A stretch of 15,097 nt of DNA from Acidobacteriota bacterium. Lineage in GTDB: Bacteria > Acidobacteriota > Terriglobia > UBA7540. The stretch is from assembly GCA_021780055.1 (NCBI GenBank), contig JAJXZM010000193.1, forward strand, positions 1 through 15,097, read 5' to 3'. The translations under genes were made by a program, and so were the position numbers. The notes below the pieces were generated by a model. The model saw only the letters and a program-made list of their open reading frames with translations, was not told the origin of the DNA and did not search any database. Every line of letters starts with the position of its first letter. Within the stretch, counting starts at the first letter, position 1. This document shows, in pieces, positions 8,085 through 14,100 of the stretch.

Positions 8085-9254
8085 ATGCTCCGCCAGATCC
8101 TTCATGTTGACATGGACGCCTTCTTCGTTTCAGTGGAGGAGCTGGCTGACCCATCACTTAAGGGCAAGGCCGTCATTGTCGGTGCAGACCCGGACGGGCG
8201 GGGCGTTGTGGCTGCAGCCAGTTATGAAGCCCGCAAATTCGGGGTTCATTCGGCCATGCCGATAGGGAGGGCAAAAAAGCTCTGTCCTCACGCCATCTTT
8301 TTGCGCGGCCAACACGCGAAGTATCGTGAATATTCGCAGAAGATTTATGAGGTCTTTCAGGAATTCACCCCCGTAATTGAGATGGTTTCAATCGACGAAG
8401 CCTATCTTGACCTGACCGGTTCCGAGCGCCTGCATGGAGGGATGCTCAACGCCGCTGACCGACTGATCCGTACCGTGAAGAAGCGAACGGGATTGAACTG
8501 TTCGGTCGGAGCCTCAACATCGCATCTAGTATCGAAGATCGCTTCCGACCAGGCCAAGCCTCACGGGCTGCTTTACGTGCTGCCGGGATGCGAAAAAGCT
8601 TTCCTGGCGCCGCTGCCGGTCCGGCGCATGCCGGGCATCGGAAAGGTTACTGAGCCAGAACTCCTTTCGCTTGGCATTGTGACGATCGGGGACCTGCAAA
8701 CGTATGGGGCAGAACGGCTGAAGGAAAGATTTGGCAAATACGGCGAATGGCTGTTTTCCAAGTCGATGGGCAAGGACATTGAAGCCTACGCTTACGAGGA
8801 AGAACCCAAATCGATCAGCCACGAAACCACTTTCCCGGTGGACACAACGGACGCCGAGGAACTGGAGCGAACGCTCTCGTACCTTTCGCAGCTTGTGGCA
8901 AGACGACTGAGAGAGCGCCGGCTGTTTGCACGCACGGTTGGATTGAAGCTCCGCGACCACCGTTTCAAGACCATTACGCGTGACACGACTCTGGATGAGC
9001 CGACCCATTTGGACTCGGTGATTTTCGAGCATGTGCTGCTGATGTTCCACGCCGCGTGGGATGGCCAGGAGAAGATTCGGTTGATAGGCGTGCGGACATC
9101 AAACCTGGAAAGCTCGACCGTCCAGCTTGGCCTTTTTAGTTCCAAGAAACACGAAAAGCTTGACCGCGTTCTGCGCGCAGCGGATCGGGTGCGCGGGCGT
9201 TACGGTTTTGATGCGCTCCAACTGGCGCGCTCGCTGGATAGAGAGAAGAAGTAG
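8085..9254 (+). CDS. dinB: DNA polymerase IV (Y-family translesion polymerase)
   Basis: 389 residues. Copies past damaged template bases with low fidelity and no proofreading. Palm and fingers carry HVDMDAFF (7-14; D9 binds metal, F14 is the probable steric gate against ribonucleotides), YEARKFGV (47-54) and SIDEAYLDL (102-110; D104 and E105 catalytic). A helix-hairpin-helix-like thumb (RRMPGIGKVTEPELLSLGI) and the little finger (TVGLKLRDHRFKTITR) follow. QLGLF (347-351) matches the beta sliding-clamp binding motif. The ATG lies six bases after the prmC stop codon, with GGGA (8072-8075) nine bases upstream inside the end of prmC, suggesting translational coupling. An in-frame TTG at 8079 is too close to that site. 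No LexA-like operator was noticed, so damage control is not evident; the enzyme may be expressed with its neighbours. Confidence 0.96.
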   Translation: MLRQILHVDMDAFFVSVEELADPSLKGKAVIVGADPDGRGVVAAASYEARKFGVHSAMPIGRAKKLCPHAIFLRGQHAKYREYSQKIYEVFQEFTPVIEMVSIDEAYLDLTGSERLHGGMLNAADRLIRTVKKRTGLNCSVGASTSHLVSKIASDQAKPHGLLYVLPGCEKAFLAPLPVRRMPGIGKVTEPELLSLGIVTIGDLQTYGAERLKERFGKYGEWLFSKSMGKDIEAYAYEEEPKSISHETTFPVDTTDAEELERTLSYLSQLVARRLRERRLFARTVGLKLRDHRFKTITRDTTLDEPTHLDSVIFEHVLLMFHAAWDGQEKIRLIGVRTSNLESSTVQLGLFSSKKHEKLDRVLRAADRVRGRYGFDALQLARSLDREKK

Positions 9255-9354
9255 CCTATGTTGCGGTGGTCAGCCACAAGGCTACGAAATGCTGATTGCA
9301 GCGCGTGCGGCCGTTACCGGTTAACGTGGATGAGAACTCCGACAAAGGGTAGTC

Positions 9355-10674
9355 ATGGATCCTAAGCGCCTTGCTGCAAATGACATTGTCCGGCGATTGC
9401 GCGACGCAGGATTTGTCGCTTATCTGGTGGGCGGTTGCGTGCGCGACATCGTGATGGGCCAGGAGCCGAAAGACTACGATGTGGCGACCTCCGCGCAGCC
9501 AAACCAAGTGGAGGGGCTTTTCCCTGGCAGCCTGATGGTGGGCGCCCAGTTCGGCGTGGTGGTTGTTGCACGCGAGGCCGGAAACGTGGAAGTCGCAACG
9601 TTCAGGAGCGACGGGGTATACACGGACGGCCGCCATCCTGCCCATGTCGTGTACGCGAAAACAGCTGAAGAGGACGTCCTCCGGCGCGATTTCACAATCA
9701 ACGGTTTGCTCTACGACCCTGCAGATGACAAAGTACTCGATTATGTCGGTGGCCAGGCGGATATTCGCGGCCGCAGGGTCCGCACAATTGGTGATCCTTA
9801 CAAGCGTTTCAGCGAAGACCACCTGCGCATGCTTCGCGCGGTACGTTTTGCGGCACGGTTTGGCTTTGAGCTGGATGCCGCGGTCGCAAATGCCATCAGG
9901 GAACTGGCCGGGGAAATCCGGCTGGTCAGTGCCGAGCGAATTCGCGATGAAATCCTCAAAATCCTTACGGAAGGCCAGGCGCGCCGGGGATTTGAACTGT
10001 TGGATAACACTAAGCTGTTAGAACATGTGCTGCCGGAAGTTAAGGCCATGCAAGGTGTAGAACAGCCTCCCGAGTTTCATCCCGAAGGCGACGTGTGGAT
10101 ACACACAATGATGATGCTCGATGGTCTGAGCTTGCCAACACCGACCCTGGCCCTCGGGGTGCTGTTGCACGATGTGGGCAAACCACGCACTTTTACAGTG
10201 CGGGAACGCATCCGCTTTGACAACCACGTCGAGGTTGGGGCCAAAATGGCGGAGGAAATCTGCAAGAAACTCCGGATTTCCGTTCGCAATTCAGAGCGGG
10301 TGGTGGAACTCGTACGCCACCACTTGCGATTTAAAGATTTTCCGCGAATGAAGCGGTCAACCCAGATTCGATTCCTGCGAATGCAGGGCTTCCCCGAGCA
10401 TCTGGAACTGCACCGGTTGGATTGTCTAGCGAGCCACGGGAAACTCGATAATTACAATCTGGCCAGGAAGATGCTTGACGAACTTCCGGAACAGGAAATC
10501 AGGCCCGCACGCTTGCTTGACGGAAACGACCTCTTCCGTGATGGTTACAAGCCAGGACCACTATTCAAACAGATCCTTCAGGCGGTCGAGGACGCGCAGC
10601 TTGAAGGAAATGTCCGCACGCGAGAAGACGCACTTCACCTCGTGCACGAGCGGTTTCCTCCGCCTGATTCCTGA
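9355..10674 (+). CDS. cca: CCA tRNA nucleotidyltransferase with HD domain (class II)
   Basis: 439 residues. Adds or repairs the 3' CCA end of tRNA from CTP and ATP. The head domain has YLVGGCVRD (23-31) and DYDVAT (40-45; D40 and D42 bind metal), then RRDFTINGLLYD (110-121) and RFSEDHLRMLRAVRFAARFG (151-170), with the EDxLR nucleotide-selection motif. An HD phosphohydrolase domain follows from about residue 245 (WIHTMMML, LLHDVGKPRTF with H272 and D273), perhaps cleaving 2',3'-cyclic phosphate tRNA ends. AAAGGG (9344-9349) lies five bases before the ATG. Some bacteria split CC- and A-addition between two such proteins, and a poly(A) polymerase has the same fold; sequence alone does not fully exclude these. 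It lies 100 bases after dinB and its stop codon abuts that of the convergent gene. Confidence 0.9.
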   Translation: MDPKRLAANDIVRRLRDAGFVAYLVGGCVRDIVMGQEPKDYDVATSAQPNQVEGLFPGSLMVGAQFGVVVVAREAGNVEVATFRSDGVYTDGRHPAHVVYAKTAEEDVLRRDFTINGLLYDPADDKVLDYVGGQADIRGRRVRTIGDPYKRFSEDHLRMLRAVRFAARFGFELDAAVANAIRELAGEIRLVSAERIRDEILKILTEGQARRGFELLDNTKLLEHVLPEVKAMQGVEQPPEFHPEGDVWIHTMMMLDGLSLPTPTLALGVLLHDVGKPRTFTVRERIRFDNHVEVGAKMAEEICKKLRISVRNSERVVELVRHHLRFKDFPRMKRSTQIRFLRMQGFPEHLELHRLDCLASHGKLDNYNLARKMLDELPEQEIRPARLLDGNDLFRDGYKPGPLFKQILQAVEDAQLEGNVRTREDALHLVHERFPPPDS

Positions 10675-10815
10675 TCACTTCCCGTACGGTGTCATGGCGA
10701 AGAAATAGACTACCCCGCCCAGAGCGGCGATAAGAACAATGAATAGCCCAACCTTAACCCATAACATCTTCCGGTCTTCAGCAGTGGGCTTTTCTTCATT
10801 GATCATTTGAAACAT
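10675..10815 (-). CDS. Small single-pass membrane protein (46 residues)
   Basis: ATG at 10815 is chosen because AGGAGG (10826-10821) lies exactly five bases upstream, the strongest ribosome site among the called genes. The protein has a charged N-terminus (INEEKPTAEDRK, residues 5-16), one hydrophobic segment (about 18-40) and a short MTPYGK tail. I do not recognise a named family. The frame extends upstream to 10932, but that extension is unlike a protein and would bury the ribosome site. The stop codon (TCA on the plus strand, 10675-10677) touches the cca stop codon, so the two genes converge with no gap. A probable promoter lies at 10993-11020. Function unknown; small membrane proteins often modulate larger complexes. 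Confidence 0.75.
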   Translation of the reverse strand: MFQMINEEKPTAEDRKMLWVKVGLFIVLIAALGGVVYFFAMTPYGK

Positions 10816-10992
10816 GGGACCCTCCTCGTACCGTCGGATCCAGCAGACGGAAACGTCGACCGCAAGAGTTTGACTCTGGCCCTGTGGTTCGGTTAAAGGA
10901 GTAGCTGGCAGCTTGAACACTAGTGGCATCACACCGGGACCCCGAGTTCCGAACCGGCGTCCAGCACATTGCCTCTGTGCCTCCTGCTACTA

Positions 10993-11020
10993 ATTTAGTC
11001 CTTCGCATACAAAAGTCAAG
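10993..11020 (-). promoter_or_regulatory. Promoter candidate for the small membrane protein
   Basis: On the minus strand TTGACT (11020-11015, 5 of 6) is followed after 16 bases by TAAATT (10998-10993, 4 of 6). Transcription would start near 10986. Confidence 0.4.
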
Positions 11021-11109
11021 CTGAATACGAGCGCTCATGTTGGGGTAGCAGAATGCCTTTGAAACAGCCGTTTCTCCCGCAATTTTTCTGGCTGAAAGCG
11101 CACCGATCC

Positions 11110-11138
11110 TTCAAAAGGGGTGGATGCGGGTGTAGAAT
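11110..11138 (+). promoter_or_regulatory. Promoter candidate for the Gfo/Idh/MocA gene
   Basis: TTCAAA (11110-11115, 4 of 6), a 17-base spacer, then TAGAAT (11133-11138, 5 of 6). The start point would lie about 20 bases before the ATG, leaving room for the AGGAG at 11154-11158. Confidence 0.45.
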
Positions 11139-11164
11139 CTCTCCATTACCGACAGGAGCCTTAA

Positions 11165-12205
11165 ATGCCAAGTAATATACGAGTTGGGTACGCAGTTGTG
11201 GGTTTGGGAAGGATTTCGCAGCGGGCTGTTCTGCCGGCCTTCCAACACAGCAAGAAGTCGAAGCTGGTCGCTGTCGTCAGCGGCGACTTGAAGAAAGCCA
11301 AACGGCTGGCTGCTGCTTTTGGAGCGGGCTCCTCATACACTTATGAGGACTACGACCGCTGCCTTGAAAACCCTGATGTTGATGCCGTCTTCATCGCCAC
11401 GGACAATGGAACGCACGCGCGCTATTCCGTGCGCGCGGCAGAAGCGGGCCGACATGTGCTGTGTGAGAAGCCTATGGCAACAACGGTTGATGAGTGCCGG
11501 CAAATGATCCAGGCGTGCAGGGAGAACAACGTTCGACTGATGATCGCCTACCGGAAGTACTTTGAACCTGCGAGCCTTGCTCTGAAGAAACTGGTAACGA
11601 GCGGCAAATTGGGCAAGCTGAAACTCATCCATTCAGCTTTCACCATCTTCCTGCCGCCCAACAGGAAGGTTCCGGCCTGGCATCTTGATCCAGCATCTTC
11701 CGGCGGCGGGTCGCTTGTGGACCTTGGCGTTTATTGTGTGAATACCATTCGTTGGCTGACGGGTAAGGAGCCTGTTGAGGCCAGCGCTTACGCCTGGACT
11801 ACAGACCCCGCGCGGTTCAGCGGCGTCGAAGAAAGCATCGGTTTTCAACTCAAATTCCCTGATTCGCTTCTCGTGCAGGCGAGCGCCAGCTTTGGGGCTG
11901 CTCAAGCCAATTTCCTGAAAGTTTTCGGCGAAAAGGGTTGGGCTGCCTTGGATCCCGCATTTGCGTATGACGAAGAAAGACGGCTGTTCGGCAAGATCGG
12001 TGGCCGCTGGTTTGAGAAACGCTTTAAGGTGATAGACGAGTTTGCGTTGGAACTGGACGGGTTTGCCGACAGCATCCGAAGAGGGCGAGACCCCGAGCCC
12101 GATGGGCAGGCAGGGCTCCGCGATGTTGTAACTATGCAGGCAATTTATCAGGCAGCCCGCGAAGGGCGATGGGTTCCGATAGGTTTGTCCGAAGAATCTT
12201 TATGA
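11165..12205 (+). CDS. Gfo/Idh/MocA family oxidoreductase, glucose-fructose oxidoreductase-like
   Basis: 346 residues; a probable NAD(P)-dependent sugar or sugar-derivative dehydrogenase in the cytoplasm (no signal peptide). The Rossmann domain opens with VVGLGRISQRAVLPAF (11-26), containing the dinucleotide-binding GLG. CEKPMATT (100-107) contains the family EKP motif, whose lysine (K102) is normally catalytic. The C-terminal alpha/beta domain has GGGSLVDLGVYCVNTIRWL (180-198): the usual DxGxHxxD is replaced by DLGVYCVN, as in Zymomonas-type glucose-fructose oxidoreductase, with Tyr 190 in place of the usual His. AGGAG (11154-11158) lies six bases before the ATG. The substrate cannot be read from sequence, and no sugar operon is adjacent; it appears to be transcribed alone. 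Confidence 0.92.
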   Translation: MPSNIRVGYAVVGLGRISQRAVLPAFQHSKKSKLVAVVSGDLKKAKRLAAAFGAGSSYTYEDYDRCLENPDVDAVFIATDNGTHARYSVRAAEAGRHVLCEKPMATTVDECRQMIQACRENNVRLMIAYRKYFEPASLALKKLVTSGKLGKLKLIHSAFTIFLPPNRKVPAWHLDPASSGGGSLVDLGVYCVNTIRWLTGKEPVEASAYAWTTDPARFSGVEESIGFQLKFPDSLLVQASASFGAAQANFLKVFGEKGWAALDPAFAYDEERRLFGKIGGRWFEKRFKVIDEFALELDGFADSIRRGRDPEPDGQAGLRDVVTMQAIYQAAREGRWVPIGLSEESL

Positions 12206-12467
12206 ACGCCTGAATGGATTATCTGCACTTCTCCCCTCGCGCGGGATCTCCCCGTCCGATGGAAAACCCGATTTCAACAGGTGGTCTAGGGAGGCATCCC
12301 CTGGGTGCCGGAGGAGGAACCCGGGGGACCCAACTCGTATTCGTAGCACTACCCTTACTATGGAAATTTTTCCCGCCCTTTGAAAACTATTCTCAATGTG
12401 TCCACCATACCATCCCGATTTGTGTGCCTAAGTCATTGAGAAAACGATCCTTAGCGCATTGCGCCTA

Positions 12468-12483
12468 TGGCATTCCACTTGCT
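12468..12483 (+). promoter_or_regulatory. Sigma-54 (RpoN) type promoter candidate
   Basis: TGGCATTCCACTTGCT matches the -24/-12 consensus TGGCAC-N5-TTGCW with GG and GC exactly ten bases apart; the only clear departures are T for C at the sixth base and T for a purine at the seventh. A GCGC-ATT-GCGC dyad (12454-12464) sits just upstream. Transcription would start near 12494, about 195 bases before the coiled-coil gene. A sigma-54 promoter would need an activator ATPase; none is encoded in the window. Confidence 0.4.
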
Positions 12484-12518
12484 CTGCCAGTTTGTAGCGC
12501 CTCATGTTGAAATCTTGA

Positions 12519-12586
12519 CATGGGCGACTCTTGAGCTGGGTGATTGCGTGAAAACTGGTGCAAGGGCGATCCTTGAGAGCGGAGAT
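12519..12586 (+). repeat. Imperfect direct repeat, two copies 42 bases apart
   Basis: 12519-12544 and 12561-12586 agree at 18 of 26 positions, with a shared core GGGCGA then CTTGAG. The 42-base period equals four helical turns. It may be a pair of protein-binding sites or an old tandem duplication, or chance. Confidence 0.3.
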
Positions 12587-12689
12587 GTTTGTGATCAGTG
12601 GCCGAAGATATTTAGAGAAATAACCCCCTGCGCACTCAAGGCGACGACAGCCCGATGACTATTCAGCAATCCGAGTGAGAGATAAAAAT

Positions 12690-13613
12690 ATGGACGAAAA
12701 TACGAACCATACTGAAAACAACAATATTTCTGAAAAACCCCGGCGAGCTATCAGTCCGATATGGGTGGCGGTGATTCTATTCTTGTGCATCGGAGCGGTG
12801 GCGGCGGCGTTCATCATCCAACAGCAGAAGGTGGCTAACCAGTTGGCAGCACGCAACGAAAATCTAACCGCTTCCTTAACGCAGACGGAAGGGCAGGTTC
12901 AAACTCTTTCGTCCGAATTGAACAGCCTGCAATCACAACAAGCTGAACGCGAACGCGCTGAAAAGGCTGCCGCGTTGCGGCGCGAAAACTTGTACCGACG
13001 CGCAACTGCAAGAAAGGTAGTGAAGAAGGACGATCCACGGTGGAAGCAAATGCAGGCTTCGCTGGCTGAAAACCAGAAGGCCATTGCATCCACCCGGCAG
13101 GACCTTGATAAGACGCGATCGGAACTTCAAGGCAACCTGGATTCCACTCGGAATGAGCTGAGCGGCTCAATTGCCAAGACCCATGCGGAGCTTGTCGAGC
13201 TGGAAAAGAAGGGCGAGCGCAGTTACTACGAGTTTGACATGTTCAAGGCCAAGCGCTTTGATCGAGTTGGCCCGATCGAAGTTTCTCTCCGCAAGACCAA
13301 CGCAAAGCATCAGTTCTGCGACCTTCACGTGATTGTGAATGACCGGGAAGTGAATAAGAATCACATCAATATTTATGAGCCTGTGGTTTTTTACACCGAG
13401 GAAAACGGACGACCGATCCAGCTTGTGATTAACAGCATTAGCAAGAACCATATGCACGGATATGTGAGCGCGCCGAAATATACGGGAAGTCGGATGTCCG
13501 CAGCAAACGGCGCCACTACACCCTCATCTGTGACTGCGGCAGAGACCGCTGTTGCAACGGCGCAGCCCACTGTCGTCGACTTGCAGCATAGGCCTGCAGC
13601 AAACAGCCAATGA
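12690..13613 (+). CDS. Membrane-anchored coiled-coil protein with a C-terminal domain of unknown function
   Basis: 307 residues from ATG at 12690, preceded by GAGAGA about seven bases upstream; an in-frame GTG at 12675 would cover that site. Residues 1-21 are polar with KPRR before the membrane, 22-43 are one transmembrane segment (IWVAVILFLCIGAVAAAFII), and 45-175 are a long heptad-like coiled coil rich in Gln, Glu, Ser and Leu, with repeated units such as TRQDLDKTRSELQGNLDSTR. Residues 177-264 form a compact, probably beta-rich domain (YYEFDMFKAKRFDRVGPIEV, INIYEPVVFY, KNHMHGYVSAPKY), followed by a low-complexity Ala/Thr/Ser tail. The charge pattern suggests that the coil and terminal domain lie outside the cytoplasmic membrane. 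I recall similar unnamed proteins in Acidobacteriota, but no function. A structural or tethering role is only an inference. Confidence 0.88.
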   Translation: MDENTNHTENNNISEKPRRAISPIWVAVILFLCIGAVAAAFIIQQQKVANQLAARNENLTASLTQTEGQVQTLSSELNSLQSQQAERERAEKAAALRRENLYRRATARKVVKKDDPRWKQMQASLAENQKAIASTRQDLDKTRSELQGNLDSTRNELSGSIAKTHAELVELEKKGERSYYEFDMFKAKRFDRVGPIEVSLRKTNAKHQFCDLHVIVNDREVNKNHINIYEPVVFYTEENGRPIQLVINSISKNHMHGYVSAPKYTGSRMSAANGATTPSSVTAAETAVATAQPTVVDLQHRPAANSQ

Positions 13614-13793
13614 TTCTTTGGCCTTGCAAGGCCGGCCCACTAAGGTTTGTCGGCCGTGCCTGAGGTTGCCCGCAGACCCTGGCGCGCCATTAAGGCTGGT
13701 CTGGGACGATAGCGGCGGCAATCTGACAGGAAAACACGAACGATTCGGTGATAAGCAAGACATATTACTTTGCAGTTACTAGTTAGCCAGCTA

Positions 13794-13822
13794 TTGAAAC
13801 TCCGTCCCCGGGGTGCCATTAT
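13794..13822 (+). promoter_or_regulatory. Promoter candidate for the DUF4382 gene
   Basis: TTGAAA (13794-13799, 5 of 6), a 17-base spacer, then CATTAT (13817-13822, 4 of 6). The transcript would begin near 13829, giving a leader of about 270 nt. Confidence 0.35.
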
Positions 13823-13836
13823 GCCGCTATACGGGG

Positions 13837-14052
13837 GATGCTGATACTGGGTTGTGTGCTCTGCTCACCGGCCGGGAGTTCGTGTCGCTTTGTGTCCACG
13901 CCCGGTCGGGCGGTTGGCGTAAGGTAAACCTTTGGCGCCGCTGAAGCATCAGTACACGGGTTATTACAAAACAGTGTACGACAGTTCCGGTATGGCCTTT
14001 GGGAAAGTGGCGAAACATAGGGCGATGGTGTTTAAACGCGGGGATACCGAAC
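13837..14052 (+). ncRNA. Candidate structured 5' leader RNA (unassigned cis-regulatory element)
   Basis: Complementary segments visible by eye are: GATGCT 13837-13842 with AGCATC 13945-13950, enclosing ACCGG/CCGGT (13867-13871, 13902-13906), GGCG/CGCC (13909-13912, 13936-13939) and AAGG/CCTT (13921-13924, 13929-13932). Next comes hairpin GTACAC/GTGTAC (13952-13957, 13974-13979). Last is a nine-pair stem, GTTC plus GGTAT (13984-13993, C13988 bulged) with ATACC plus GAAC (14044-14052). It ends about 40 bases before the Shine-Dalgarno. It matches no riboswitch class I know. Some pairing is expected by chance, so this is a candidate only. Confidence 0.3.
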
Positions 14053-14100
14053 CCAGGATTTACCACTGAAGCTCAACTTGTTCAGAAGGATGGAGGGACC

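Larger units (their letters stand above)
10816..11164. other. Intergenic region between divergent small membrane protein and dehydrogenase genes
   Basis: These 349 bases carry a promoter candidate in each direction (10993-11020 minus; 11110-11138 plus). The leader of the small gene would be about 170 nt, long for such a short gene. No recognised structured RNA was seen. Confidence 0.5.
12206..12689. other. Intergenic region upstream of the coiled-coil protein gene
   Basis: These 484 bases hold no credible gene. Open frames at 12214-12510 and 12467-12658 lack ribosome sites and recognisable content. The region contains a GGCATCC/GGGTGCC hairpin (about 12292-12308), a sigma-54-type promoter candidate (12468-12483) and an imperfect direct repeat (12519-12586). 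No T-rich terminator was seen after the dehydrogenase gene. Confidence 0.55.
13614..14100. other. Intergenic region with a structured leader upstream of the DUF4382 gene
   Basis: These 487 bases have no convincing gene. Seven bases after the coiled-coil stop codon is the perfect palindrome GGCCTTGCAAGGCC (13620-13633), without a T-run. A promoter candidate (13794-13822) and a cluster of complementary segments (13837-14052) follow; see their own entries. Confidence 0.55.

Noticed and set aside
9311..9325. Small hairpin CGTTA-CCGGT-TAACG between dinB and cca as a terminator
   Set aside because: Only five base pairs and no T-run; dinB and cca may still be co-transcribed.
10796..11038. 80-codon minus-strand frame overlapping the start of the small membrane protein, with an internal ATG after AGGAGG near 10988-10983
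   Set aside because: The spacing from that AGGAGG to the internal ATG is long (about ten bases), the predicted promoter would start only about at this site, and the product looks unlike a protein. A coupled leader frame is possible but unsupported.
12214..12510. 98-codon frame just after the dehydrogenase gene
   Set aside because: No ribosome site and biased, motif-free content; it runs through the sigma-54-like element.
13620..13633. Palindrome GGCCTTGCAAGGCC after the coiled-coil gene as an intrinsic terminator
   Set aside because: The stem is short and no T-run follows; it could aid termination but does not meet the usual pattern.
13900..14052. Cyclic di-GMP (GEMM) riboswitch in the DUF4382 leader
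   Set aside because: Only an isolated AAACC-like match was seen; the conserved GEMM core is absent.
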